Shown: piece by piece, positions 27,350 through 38,303 of the stretch | Layout of the letters: every line of letters starts with the position of its first letter | Numbering within the stretch: position 1 is the stretch's first letter | Made by a program: the position numbers and the translations under genes | The notes under the pieces: generated by a model | What the model was told of the DNA's origin: nothing | The model's input: only the letters and a program-made list of their open reading frames with translations | The model's database searches: none | Assembly (NCBI GenBank): GCA_004431415.1 | Contig: QPMI01000437.1 | Span: forward strand, 346,245 to 410,244 | Length of the DNA: 64,000 bases | Source of the DNA: Cyanophora paradoxa | Lineage: Eukaryota > Glaucocystophyceae > Cyanophorales > Cyanophoraceae | Reading direction: 5' to 3'

Positions 27350-29160
27350 TCACTCGGGCGTCACCGTTGAGCCCAGTAAGAATACATAACACGCCCAATT
27401 ACGCACGGCAGTAACGTGAACGATGGGAAGACTGGTGCAGACGCCCCCAAGCAAAGCCCCAGGGCACGCCGCCGTCGGAAACAACGGCAGGCGAACTATA
27501 GCGTGGTAGAGCAGAGGCCCGCCCTCTTCCACGCGTCCGTCCGCGCGCACCGCCTGCAGGGAAGCCCCGGGGGGGAACGAGTCCGCGAAGAAGGCGCCGC
27601 CGGCCTCGGGCCACGGGACCGACGGGTAGACGGATCTGGCCGTAGGCGAGTACTCGGCCGGATCCGGCGCAAGCGCCGTGAAGTTTAATTTCAGCAGGGC
27701 GACTCCGAAAGCGAGGGAGCAGGCTTTCAGAAGGGGCACAACCGCCGGACCGCCGCTTCCACGAAACCCAACGAAGCTGCCAAAGAACGCCGCCCCTCGG
27801 GCCCAGAACGGAACGAGCTGCTCCGATATATAAATGAGTATTTGGACGTCTTATTAGATGTGTTAATGGGTACCCGGGAATCTTGGAGCAGAAGACCCTG
27901 GAAGGGACCGAGATCGCTGTACGCGTGCGAGACGTCCGCTAGCGTCTCGTTCCCTTCGAGGGTCGGCGAAGACAGCTCCGCATCGTAAACTGAGTATCGT
28001 GATCATCAGCGACGAAGTGAAGGGTGGCATGGGCGTCTTCTTCGCGTTTAAAAGTTTCGCTGCGTACAATCCAGGCAGTCGGTGCCCTTGAATAAATCGA
28101 CGGGGCCTCCGAATCCGCTGCCGTCCGCGTAGATCGCGAGTTCGGGCTGCGCGAAGGTTCGTAGATTATAATCAGTTGGTTGCAGAGTGAAACTAGTGAG
28201 CCGGACCTGTACGTAGAAATGCCGCTGTCGATACTCTTCCGCATTGGCATTGCTCCCGGTCGGCTGCAGAATCAGGGCAAGGCCATCGTTGCTCATCGGT
28301 TGAATGAGCGGGGATCGAAGCCTATGTATAGGTGGGGCGCGTACATTGATGCGAGACAGGAAGAAATTGGAGAGCATGCCGCCCCACTCGTAGCTCTCTT
28401 GCGGGCTCCCGCCAAGCACGCCGGAGGCCTTGCGATTTGCAGAATCAGAATAAAGCAACGCCGTGGCTGGCTGTATATATACATCTCGCCGAGTCGCGCG
28501 GTTGAGACGCACGGTATCGTAGAAAAGGCGCTCGTAGGACGAGTGGAAGTGGCGGAAGTCGTGCCCGAAGGACGCTGCTTTCGTCATGAAGTCGTACGGC
28601 GAAGCTCCCGGGCACATCCCAGCAGCCGCAGGCCACTTCCGGGCGGGCCCAAACACGTCCGCCGAGCACGTCGAGAACGCGTATGCGCTCCACCGCTGCC
28701 AGGCGCACATGAATCAACGAATCTTTACTTGAAGCCTCGCTAGGTTACGTGCTCGCTAAGCAGGCTGTCACTAAATACATGGAATTCGAATGATACCTGA
28801 GGGGCAAAGGTAAGGCACGCGGAGCCAGAGCATTCCGTGGGAGCGCGGAGGACGCGCGCGGCGGCCGATCCGACCAGGCTCGAAGCCTCCGCATATGCAG
28901 TCCCCGACCATGTCCAGCTGTACTCGTACGCATCCAGATCCGCGGGTCCAAACCGCGCGTCGGGGTCCCTGGCCGGCCAGGGCGTGAAAGACGTGTGCGC
29001 AAAGTCCGTCGGCTGGACGCCGGCAAGAACCTGAGGCCGGCCTGATGTTGGCCGAGGAGGTAATGGAAATAAATTCACGTCCGGAATTTATGCGGGAGAG
29101 CGCAGACCGAGGCAAGAGGCAGGACGAAGCCGCAACGAGCTGCGTCGAGGTCGTACTCAC
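27350..29160 (-). CDS. Host surface-protein gene, unassigned extracellular exons
   Basis: Three open stretches look coding: 27350-27739, 28048-28710 and 28740-29160. The 28048-28710 stretch (221 codons with FGHDFRHFHSSYERLFYDT and GLALILQPTGSNA) has no stop, balanced composition and several cysteines at its end (CLDC). I do not recognise a domain. AT-rich islands between them (for example 27825-27860 and 29240-29300) look intronic. They sit between PA14-like and laminin-G-like parts of the same minus-strand gene. Confidence 0.4.
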
Positions 29161-29695
29161 AGTACACGTAACTCTGCAGTGCAGTCATGATCAGAGCACA
29201 GCACAGCGACGTGGACAGAAAAATGGATCCATCATCAAAATGTAAGATGATCTATTAAAATGGATCTATCTAGAACGGTGGATCTATCATCGATATCAAA
29301 AATGTGATATAGAGGCTCACCTCGGATGTCTTCAGCTTCACGATGAGAGCGACGCGGTAGCTCGCGGGGCGTCTTCCGAACGGGTAGTTGGCTAGAGGGG
29401 CCGCATATACAACCTGCACGGAAAATAAGCCAAGCAGATTTTTGAGAAGATTAATATTATCGCGGCCCGAAATTTGGCCATGGATCTCGAGGACTTGCCT
29501 GGCTACTTTCGGCAGTGGGAATGCCGACCCCGACGCGAAGAAAAGCATTGGCGGCTCCGGGGTCCTTCGAAGGCGTGAGTGCGCTCTCCGATGCTGCGGA
29601 ATCGCCCGCGGGGATCGTTAAAGTTGTGACGGCGGAGCGGCCTGAGGCTTCCCCTGAAGACGTCGATCCTTTTGCAGTGCTGCTCGCGATTGCGA

Positions 29696-31204
29696 TCATG
29701 ATGCGACAAGATAAAACGCCGAGCTCGAGTATTTAATGTGCGAATAGTAATGAATTCGAACAGACCAGTTGAGCTCGTATGATCCGCCGAAAGGCATTTC
29801 AACGGGTAGATCGATTACAATGCTGCTCGCCGCGGGGTCATGGTCTGCCCCGTTGTACAGGTACGTGTACGGGCCCCCGAAGCCCTCGCAAGTAATGTCG
29901 CCCGTGGCGAGTTTGCCAAATTGAACGGTGAGTGAGACGGTGGACAATCCGTCGCTGGTTTCCGCCTTGGCGAGAAGGATCGTTGGCGGAACTGGCGGGC
30001 AGGCCAGGGAAACGTCTCCAACCAAAGTTCCATGCAATACATTCGGTCCGGTGTCTGCAAGGAAGAGGCCACCCGCGGAGTTCTGCAGGCAGGTAAGATT
30101 GAAATATGAATGCGCGTCCGTCAGAAGTGGCTTGGGCGCCAGTCAGGGTCGGCGCCGGCCTCGCTCACCGCACAAGACTCGATGTCAACTTTGTACTCCA
30201 AATGTTTTGGTATGTTGATACTGCCTATCTGGCCTGTGTACGCAAGCCAGGCATCGAGTACAACTGCAAAGCCCGTGTCGTCTTCGGAAAATGCTCCGTT
30301 CCAGATTCGGAAGCCGGATACGTAAACGTTGGCAATATACCCTTCAGTCTGCATTCACGCATAAAATGCGCATCGATCGCGCGATTATAAAAAAAAGAAA
30401 AGACTGCTAACCGGATTTACTACAGAATATGCGGAACGACCGATAAAATTCATTTGCCTGCGCATTGAATTTGAACATAAAATAATGAGACCAACTGAAA
30501 CGTTAGAGCGGTACCTGGTGAGGGTTGAAACATGCGTTGCCGGGAAGGTATACGTTTCGGTCAGAAGACCATTTCGGTAGGCTCGCACTTCAGTTGCAGT
30601 TACGACGATGGCAATGTGCGTAAAGAGGCCCCCTCGGAGACTGTTCCAATTCCTGAAAAGCACAAGATCGATGCGGGCACCGCTGGAGCCCAAAATAGTC
30701 ATGGTCATGCTTGCGCGCGTATTGCCGCCGCTACATGGGCAGGTCGCGATGGAGCACGGGCAGAATTTAATATACTGCGGCCTCCCGTAAGCATTGCATT
30801 TATTGCGGAAAACGAGATGATATTTCGATGAGAGAAGGGCGCGCAATGTAATCGGAAGGGTTGGTCCCTGGCGAGCCGTTGGCGGTGTCCCAAAAGCGCC
30901 ACTGGGTAGGCCTCGCCTGGCCCGGGACCAGTTCATGCTTCACCCACGCCTCGATCGTAAATGGCGGGCCCAGTTCGAGCCGCGGGGGTACGTTCACGTA
31001 GCGAACGGCGGTTTCACCGCCCGTCGTCCCGAAGAAGAGGCCTGCAGGGGAATCGAAGCTAAGCTCGACGTCTGCGAGCTTGAGCTCGCCGAGCAGGGGT
31101 AGGACTCACTGCTCGGCGGCTTAAATGTCGGGCACTGAACGACGACGTCACCCACAAGGCGTCCGTGCCTGATCGCGACGCCAAGGCAGGGGCAAGACGG
31201 GGGT
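29696..31204 (-). CDS. Host surface-protein gene, laminin-G-like exons left of element B
   Basis: One laminin-G/concanavalin-like domain can be followed across exons: VELSFDSPAGLFFGTTGGE, then FTIEAWVKHELVPG (30.9 kb), FTHIAIVVTATEVRAYRNG (30.6 kb) and NVYVSGFRIWNGAFSEDD (30.3 kb). On either side are copies of H-G-x-L-V-G-D-V...C-P (HGRLVGDVVVQCP near 31.16 kb, HGTLVGDVSLACP near 30.02 kb), a repeat joining the modules. Intron boundaries such as GTGAGT near 31.11 kb are visible but not all resolved. The coding run stops at the element B target site (31205). Confidence 0.6.
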
Positions 31205-31210
31205 AAGATC
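31205..31210. repeat. Target-site duplication AAGATC, left copy
   Basis: AAGATC immediately precedes the left TIR. The same six bases follow the right TIR at 53756-53761. Six-base duplications are the known signature of Polinton integration. Confidence 0.9.
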
Positions 31211-31637
31211 TGTTGTATACGCATGGACCTCACACCCGGGCAATTCCGCTTCGCTCCATTGCCCCCGATTCCATGCGTTTCCAGTGTATACCTCCAGCCC
31301 CTCTTCAGTTAATTCACCTTGTACGTCTACGAGACTCAAATTCCCAGGTCTACCAGACTCGGGTCGGAGTCTTAACAAAGAAATATCTAACGACTATTCA
31401 GGGCAGAGCTGACAACTAGAATAGACGAAGAGGAGCGCTGCCCCCTTGAGCGCGGTCTGTAGAACAACGTGGCAGAATAGGCTAGGCGATATTAATGAGT
31501 ACAGAGAAGCTAAACGAGGAAACGTGTTAAGCTCTAGCTAGATGTAATTGATGTGTACAGAGAAGCTAAACGAGGAAAAAGCGTTAAGCTATAGCCGCAC
31601 GTAAGGACGGGCCCCCAGAGCGGTCTGCTGCGGCCTC
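31211..31637. repeat. Left terminal inverted repeat of element B (427 bp)
   Basis: Starts TGTTGTATAC and is the reverse complement of 53329-53755, with one mismatch seen near the inner end. Inside are two direct copies of a 30-odd-bp word beginning GTACAGAGAAGCTAAACGAGG (31498 and 31554). An outward-reading open frame (31378 to beyond 31211) is duplicated in the other TIR. Confidence 0.93.
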
Positions 31638-31660
31638 TGGAGATGTGTCGATGACTTTAC

Positions 31661-31790
31661 CTTTCTTTTGTTTTAATTGTTTTAATTGTTTTAATTCGGA
31701 GGGTCAAGTTCCTAAGAAAACTTTGCGGACGCCGTGACGTGACGCTGTGACGTGGCGAGAAAACGGCGAGATACGTGTCACACAAAAGAT
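31661..31790. repeat. Subterminal direct repeat, copy 1
   Basis: About 120-130 bp nearly repeated at 32311-32429. The copies share TTTTAATTG triplets and the GTGACGTGACGCTGTGACG block; they differ by a short insertion near 31770. Confidence 0.75.
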
Positions 31791-32310
31791 CACAAGTTTC
31801 AAGTTTAAACTTAACGCTGGCCGGTTGGACGGTTGACCGGTTGGATGCAGTCGCCTAGTCGGTTCGGAGCTAGAGCGCTCCGGCTAGGACCGCTAGACCC
31901 AGAGCTATGACTTTATCAGCCGAGTGAGCTCTGACTCTCTGAAAATTGATGAAAAGCACAATTAGTTGCGAAATTAACAGGACCGGGTTTGTGGACAAGC
32001 TCACGTCCAAACGATGCTTTCATCACATCGATGCGCCCTGCGCTTACGGACGGACCGGGAAAGCGATTCGTACATCATCAGCTAGCTATAACCGCTGCAA
32101 GCTAGCGAGGCTGCGCGGTGAGAGCCTGGAGGTGCACGACCGGGGTTGTGGACAAGCTTGAACTCTGAAAAAGCCTGCAATTGTTGAACTTTGGAAATAG
32201 AAAAGTCGCAAGCCCAATTTAATTATTTTGCAAGCTCAGCGGTCAGTCGACGAAACAGGTACCGGTTAGATCCGTCAGACTGCAGGCTCAGAAGTTTCTG
32301 CCTTTGGAGC

Positions 32311-32429
32311 TTTTCTTTTGTTTTAATTGTTTTAATTGTTTTAATTCGGAGGGTCAAGTTGGCGAGAAAACTTTGCGGACGCCGTGACGTGACGCTGTGA
32401 CGTGGCGAGATACGTGACACACAAAAGAT
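32311..32429. repeat. Subterminal direct repeat, copy 2
   Basis: Second copy of 31661-31790, ending in ACACACAAAAGATT directly before the 11-bp tandem array. Confidence 0.75.
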
Positions 32430-32431
32430 TG

Positions 32432-32483
32432 GCGCTGATAGTGCGCTGATAGTGCGCTGATAGTGCGCTGATAGTGCGCTGAT
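32432..32483. repeat. 11-bp tandem array before polymerase B
   Basis: Four exact copies of GCGCTGATAGT (32432-32475) plus a partial fifth. It lies about 135 bp upstream of the polymerase start, a suitable place for a regulatory or origin array. Confidence 0.8.
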
Positions 32484-32618
32484 TGCTAGCCGGAGACAGG
32501 TCTTGCAGTAAGTTGTATGACTTAAAGGTTTCTCGCATACATACTAGCAATCAGAGATTGTCTGCGATTAAATCCCAAAAAGTTTTCGGCCATCCAATAT
32601 TGTAGAGACCTATTCATA

Positions 32619-35600
32619 ATGGACAGGAACAATCTGAGAGCTGAAATTCGGAGTCTAGCGCAGGAGCTACACAATCTTAGGTACATTAACGGAACATATT
32701 TGAACACACTGATGCGACTAGCAGACCCACAGAGGGAACCCACACACAAAATCTTCGAGCTAATCTTTCAACATTGCTTAGACTTAGACAGACGAACCGG
32801 CCGCAGCGCCCTTTGTACCAGTCATGGATAACAAGTCATTTTGAGAACGAACGCAATGCTCGAATTGAAGCCACGCGAGAGTTTGATGAAATTGTAGAGT
32901 ATGGGATCTCGAATTTATTTCGCGAGACAGGTCGAGGTGATACCGTGTTAAATTATACTCACTATGCATATCCGGGGTTGTTATTTACCAAGGATATTTT
33001 GGATATTGATCCGACTCCAATACCTGAGCGGGTTAAAGAGATCACGATTGAGTTTCTGAGAGAGCTGCGAATTCCAGAGAAAATAGGATCAAGCGTCCTA
33101 ATTCGGTTTCATTTCGATAACTTTCGCATGTATCGCACTCAACTAGCAACAATCGAAGAGGGCACAATGCAGTCGCTCTTGTCAAATCTGGCTGAAAAGA
33201 TGGAACAATGGATGCTAGCGCAGCAGCCATATGAAGACAACGACCTTTGGCCAGTAGTGAAAATAGAGGTGCTCATTGCAGAGAACGCTGCAGGCGCACT
33301 TGGAAACGTACCGAAACTCCCATTCAATGGCAAAGCCCTGACCATGAATAAGATCTACTGTCCGATTTCACCAGAAGACAACTGTGTGCTTGAGTGTTTT
33401 GAATATGTGAAGCTAAACCCTGGAAGAATAAGCCTTGATCGAATTTACAAGCAACTTCAGAGACTGGACTACGGAGGGATTAGAACACAGCTAGGACTGC
33501 GGCGAGGAATGATATCAGTTGATGTGCCAACGATTAATAAGCTGAGCGCTTTTTACAGAATAGACACCAGCGTTTTTGAGTTTTCGCAAGGAAAGTTTAA
33601 GCTGCTTTTTGCGACCGATCTAGGATTTGAAAAACGTGCTCACCTTTGTATAGTCGATGTGCACTGCTACCTGATTAAGGATAAAAGAACGACTGAGATG
33701 GAGAAGTGTAGTGCCTGCGGGAAAATGCAGTTCGAACTGGAAAGACACAAGCTAACCTGTCAGTTTTGTGCTAGATGTCGTTGCGCCTACAATCCAATTG
33801 AAGATCACACAAACAAATGCGTTGCCGCCATCAGAAACAAAGGTGTTATTGGAAGAAAGATTACTCCTTGCGAAAAGGAGAGTGAATTTACAGCGATGGA
33901 TAGCGTGATAGGGGCTGACTTTGAAACATTTCCTTGTGATGGCAAGACCCACGTTCCTTATGCTGTTGACACAGACATAATATGCAAGGGCGAAATTGTA
34001 GGAACCAAGATGTTTTACGGTCCTGAAACATTAAATCAATTCATGCAATGGCTGGATGCTTGGGCAGAGAAGACCACAGTAGTATTTTACAACGGTGCTG
34101 GTTTTGATCTGATATTCATATACCGATGGCTGATTGAGAATCGGCCAGAAAGCCAGGTGAACGTCATGCGCTCCTCGGGCAAGATTAAGAGTATGAAATG
34201 GAAGACGTCAGCAGGAGGAGAGTTGACGAGTTTTGACCCGTGCCTACATATTCAAGGTTCACTAAAACAGGCTGGAAAGGACTACGGCTGCACGACAATC
34301 AAAGGAGACTTTGACCATCGCAAGATCAAGACGTGGGCAGACGTTGAGACACACAAGGAGGAATGGGGAGAATATCTTAGAGCCGACGTGCGATCGATGA
34401 CGGAGCTATACATGAAATATTCGAGTACGAGCTTTGATCTATTTGGAATAAATGTGAATTCCAAACAAACACTTACAGCTTCATCAATGGCTTTTCAGAT
34501 TTACCGGCAGCTGTTGAAGACAGAGCTGCAACTTCCGAAGTATAGTGAAGATCAGGTGTTTCGCAGGGCGATTTACGGAGGTCGCTGTTTACCATTCAAA
34601 CGCAAGTTTGTCTCGAAGGGTCCAGATGATTACTTGGTAGATCTGGATGTGGTCTCTCTATATCCAACCGCTATGTACTTTAACCAGTTTCCTACAGGTA
34701 AATTTAAGCTAATCAATGAACCGGAGGCATTAGAACGTTTTAGAAAGTTCATGTTAAGTCGAAAAATGGAGCAACTGTTCATTGCGAGCATCAGTGCGAA
34801 AATTCCTCAGGACCTTGTGCTTTCTCCGCTACCTCGTCACGAGTCGAATTTGGGCTGGTCGAACCTGAAACCGATCGAGCGCGAGATGTATACATCGGTT
34901 GATATCTACAGGGCGATAGCGCTTGGGGTGGAAATAACAGAAGTTCACGAGGTGTATTTATTTGAAGGCAAGGAGAGAATGTTTAAAGATTACATCGAGA
35001 AGTTATACTGTATGAAAGCTCGTTCAAGGAAGGGCACAGCTCAGTACGCAACAGCAAAGATTCAATTAAATGGTCTTTACGGAAAATTTGCCCAGAGGCC
35101 TGTGATCGAAACAACAGAGCTAGTTTCTAATTACCGCCGATTTAAGGAGCTACAGCGGACGTCTACGATTACAGACATCGAAATTGAGAGTGAAACACGG
35201 ATGTATGTGACATATGAAGTACCTGAGAGCAAACGTGATGCTTGTGTGTCGAAGCCCTGTTTTATTGGAGCATTTATTCTGTCCTACAGTCGCGAGATAA
35301 TGGACAGGTTCCTAGTAAAGATGAACTCTTATAAAGACATCGAAGCCATGCCGTTTTACACGGACACGGACTCTCTTGTTGTGCACAGGAAATTTGCAGA
35401 GCTGGTGACTGATTGCATGAAGCGGCCCTACTCTGTGGAGGGAATGGGCGAAGAGGAGGCGAACAGGGTGATCTGCGAGAGCGAACTTGGAAAACTAGAT
35501 TACGATATCCAGGGACACATTGTGGAGGCGTATTTCGTTGGGCCCAAGGTGTACTGTTGTCGGTACGTGAAAGCGAACGGTGAATCGGACGTGCATGTGC

Positions 35601-35944
35601 GTGCCAAAGGAATACCAAAAAGCTGGATCGAAGAGAACTGGCTTTCGAATGATCCGGAGATGAGGAAGGGGCACCTCCATTCTCGGGTTGCTTTGGAAGC
35701 GTTCAAGCAGATGCTTGAGAGCCGGTATCAGCCGGAGTGCAAAATAGAGTCTAAACTATCTCGTGTCTTCAAACCGAATGGAAAGCAACGCGAGGAGGGG
35801 ATAGGTTTTAGTTCAATCATTCAGATTCCATTCAGCAGAGTATTAAATAAGACGGAATACACAAAGCGAAAGATAATTTCGGATGACTATTACAGCACAG
35901 TTCCTCATGAGTACATCAGCCAAAATTCAGGAGGCATACTATGA
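32619..35944 (+). CDS. polB: Protein-primed-type family B DNA polymerase (one frame break)
   Basis: About 1,109 residues. Exonuclease motifs: DFETF (near 33920), YNGAGFDLIFIYR (near 34090) and YLRADVRSM (near 34375). Polymerase motifs: A DVVSLYPTAM (near 34650), B KIQLNGLYGKFAQ (near 35060), C FYTDTDSLVV (near 35355). All catalytic aspartates are present. A zinc-binding segment (CSACGK...CQFCARC) precedes the exonuclease domain. I start it at 32619 (MDRNNLRAEI) because this frame flows into the main frame if one C is missing in the CCC run near 32810; the first in-frame start otherwise is 32774. The lineage differs clearly from the polymerase of element A. The end overlaps the integrase start by 38 bp. 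Confidence 0.9.
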
Positions 35945-37042
35945 TCCAGAAATAGGGCTTCAGTCTGCCACACGTATTGCCAAGAAGTTGAAAATACCAG
36001 TTTCCAGGGTTAGAGAAGTGCTGGAGAAATTATCGACAGCGCAAAGATTTGCGAGGCCGCAAAAAGAGAAACCATTCACAAGTATAACATACGACAAAGC
36101 AGAGAAATACTACGAGGTGGACCTAATCGACGTGACTCCGTACGCTAGAACAAACCGCGGTATTCACTTTATAATGAACGCAGTGGACGTAGTGACTCGG
36201 AAAGCCTACAGCATTCCAATGAAGAACAAGAGCGAAAGTACACTCCTTTCAACACTACGGAAACTCATAGATAGTTTTCCAGCCAAGCCGGATATTATTC
36301 AGACAGATCAGGAGTTTAAAGCTTCAGCTGGTAGTTTGTTAGAAGCTGAGGGAATTAAGCACAATGCTGTGGAAGCGCATCGACCACAAGCAAACGGCAA
36401 AATAGAAAGATTTAATGGAACTTTGAAGCGAGTTATTGCACGGTATATGGAGGCATATGACACGGATAGGTACATCGACAAGCTGCCCGCTTTCTTGCGC
36501 AATTATAATTCGTCAGAGCATAGGTCGATTGGTACATCGCCAAACGCTGCAGCAGAGAATCCGAAGGAGACAATCGCGCGCAACGATTATCAGCGAGAGA
36601 TCTACGAGCAGCAACACTACCTGAAGGAGGTCGAATTTAAAGTAGGAGACCTAGTTCGAGTTAAGCTAACCAGGAGAACCTTCGATAAATCGACAAAGCC
36701 AACCTTCTCGAAAGAAGTATTTCGAATTGAGTCGATTGGGGTTTTGGACCCCTTCTAAGATTTAAACTCGCTGGATCGGATACACCAGTGACCTACCAGC
36801 AACTTTTAAAGGTCCCAGTAGATTCAGAGGAACGTCGTGCGGGAAATGCAGCACAGCGGTCACAGCAGCGCAGAAAGAAGGAGCTAAATCTGATGCGAGA
36901 GAATTTAGATCGAGTGGACATAGAAAAAAATAAGAAGCTGCTTCGCCTTCAAAAGCAACTTGCGACAGCTGGAACTGTCAAGTTAAACCCTGGTGGAATA
37001 TTAGAGAGAACAAAGACCAGAAGGCTAGTCAAAGAGCTATAA
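35907..37042 (+). CDS. rve-family (retroviral-type) integrase (one frame break)
   Basis: About 379 residues. An N-terminal helix-turn-helix (ATRIAKKLKIPVSRVREVL) is followed by an integrase core with D,D,E: YYEVDLIDV, IIQTDQEF and HRPQANGKIERFNG. An SH3-like C-terminal part follows (FKVGDLVRVKL...EVFRIESIG) with a basic coiled tail. The frame is lost at GACCCC near 36752 (one base missing) and resumes as LLRFKLAGSDTPVTYQQLLK to 37042. It would insert the element with the observed 6-bp duplication. It follows polymerase B directly, as in many Polintons. Confidence 0.88.
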
Positions 37043-37304
37043 CAACACATTGTTGGAGGGACTCTAGCAGTGCTAACTTTTCGTAGATTCGATTGCGATA
37101 GCGGCGATTGGCCTCTAAATGATTCTCGCTGTTGTTCTGCTGGTATCTTGAGCTGGCTTCTATGTGTCGTCGGCGAAATTCCGGATCTTCATTGTAACGA
37201 CGGCGATGGCTCTCTGCACGCTTTGCCTTTCGTGCAGCAGCGATTTCAGGGGTAACAACAATTGGTTTGCGACCACGCTGTTTAGTTGATGATTCAACAT
37301 CCAT
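37029..37304 (-). CDS. Small basic protein with RGRKP motif (91 aa)
   Basis: A 91-residue arginine-rich protein starting MDVESSTKQRGRKPIVV, an AT-hook-like motif at the N-terminus rather than the C-terminus. The middle RRRYNEDPEFRRRHIEASSR matches the layout of the element A proteins at 5421-5651 and 6416-6661. It is convergent with, and overlaps by 14 bp, the integrase end. Probably DNA binding; function unknown. Confidence 0.6.
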   Translation of the reverse strand: MDVESSTKQRGRKPIVVTPEIAAARKAKRAESHRRRYNEDPEFRRRHIEASSRYQQNNSENHLEANRRYRNRIYEKLALLESLQQCVVIAL

Positions 37305-37413
37305 TTCTTTGGTTTTCTCGTCACAAACAATGTGCGAAATCTTTTTATGGCATAAATCGCAGGTTTGTGTTGCGTTAAATTCCGAACATAAAATCCGAGA
37401 TATAATTCAAAGA

Positions 37414-37698
37414 ATGGAAGCAGACAAGCAGCGTTGCTGCGCCGCAGGAACAATTCGATTTGGGAAGTACCGCGGTGAAACTCATCTTAAAGTAGTGTTT
37501 AGCGACCCAAAATATGCGGAATGGTTGTTATCTTGGCCGCATCTTCGTGAGTACGACAAACGTGAATTGCAGCGTGCTTTTGAAATTTGTCAATCAAATG
37601 ATCTGGCAACAGTAAACGGTATGCTTGACTTTGCAGAGCGAGAGAGGAAACCAACTGTAGAGGATCTTCCGGATTTGCCCGATTTTGATTTGCCTTAA
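37414..37698 (+). CDS. ExoX-like C-terminal domain protein (94 aa)
   Basis: A 94-residue protein with IRFGKYRGETHLKVVFSD and then PKYAEWLLSW, the pattern F-G-K-Y-x-G...D-P-x-Y-x-x-W-L of the small domain found at the C-terminus of exodeoxyribonuclease X-like proteins and free-standing in phages and giant viruses. The nuclease domain is absent. I use the ATG at 37414 (MEADKQRC) rather than the longer frame from 37267, which overlaps the opposite gene. Probably binds nucleic acid. Confidence 0.6.
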   Translation: MEADKQRCCAAGTIRFGKYRGETHLKVVFSDPKYAEWLLSWPHLREYDKRELQRAFEICQSNDLATVNGMLDFAERERKPTVEDLPDLPDFDLP

Positions 37699-37727
37699 AG
37701 AGATCTCAATCTCAGATTGTAAAGAAG

Positions 37728-38303
37728 ATGGAGGTCACAATTCCAGAGGTTCCTGAAGATGTGGCTTTGATACCAATTACTGGACGTAGGAATGGCAGAA
37801 ACGGAATTGTTGTCGCTTATGCACTAGTTAGTCAGGATGATGCTCAACGTGTTCTTGGATTCCGCTGGAGTTTACATAATTCTGGATATGCTCGAACCAT
37901 TATCAATCATAAGTGTGTGTTCTTGCATAACTTCATCAGCGGTGAGTTAGAGAACGGATTGACTGTCGATCATATAAATCTGAACAAGCTTGATAACCGC
38001 CGCGAGAATCTGCGTTTAGCAACACAGCGGCAGCAGAATTTGAATCGTGGCCAGCAGCGCAATAACACATCAGGATTCATAGGTGTTACTTTCCATCAGC
38101 GAGATGGTAAATGGCAGGCGGAATATCGGATAAATGGTCGCAAAAAGCACATCGGATACTTTTCCACTGCTGAAGCTGCAGCAAGAGCCCGTGATGCTTA
38201 CGTTCTAGAACATACTTCAGATGCAGATAAGCCGTTCTTGCGTCTGAATTTCACAGACGAATCCTTCTCCCACCCATCGCATTCTTCATCTGTGAGCTCG
38301 TAG
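37728..38303 (+). CDS. HNH homing endonuclease with AP2 domain, copy 1
   Basis: A 191-residue protein. The HNH nuclease part has FLHNFISGELENGLTVDHIN followed by LNKLDNRRENLRLAT. The AP2/ERF-type DNA-binding part follows: NNTSGFIGVTFHQRDGKWQA, then RKKHIGYFSTAEAAARARD. This is the standard HNH-AP2 free-standing homing endonuclease of phages and large DNA viruses. The paralogue at 51529-52056 is on the other strand. It lies between replication and virion modules; its 3' end overlaps the convergent gene at 38251 by 53 bp. Confidence 0.85.
   Translation: MEVTIPEVPEDVALIPITGRRNGRNGIVVAYALVSQDDAQRVLGFRWSLHNSGYARTIINHKCVFLHNFISGELENGLTVDHINLNKLDNRRENLRLATQRQQNLNRGQQRNNTSGFIGVTFHQRDGKWQAEYRINGRKKHIGYFSTAEAAARARDAYVLEHTSDADKPFLRLNFTDESFSHPSHSSSVSS

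Larger units (their letters stand above)
31638..32618. other. Subterminal non-coding region of element B
   Basis: No gene seen. It contains a roughly 120-bp direct repeat (31661-31790 and 32311-32429: TTTTAATTG triplets, then GGAGGGTCAAGTT and GACGCCGTGACGTGACGCTG), palindromic ACCGGTTGG/GACCGGTTGG words near 31820-31850, and an 11-bp tandem array just before the polymerase gene. Likely promoter and replication signals. Confidence 0.6.

Noticed and set aside
37267-37413. N-terminal extension of the ExoX-like protein
   Set aside because: It overlaps the opposite small basic gene and shows no conservation; the ATG at 37414 gives a compact domain protein.
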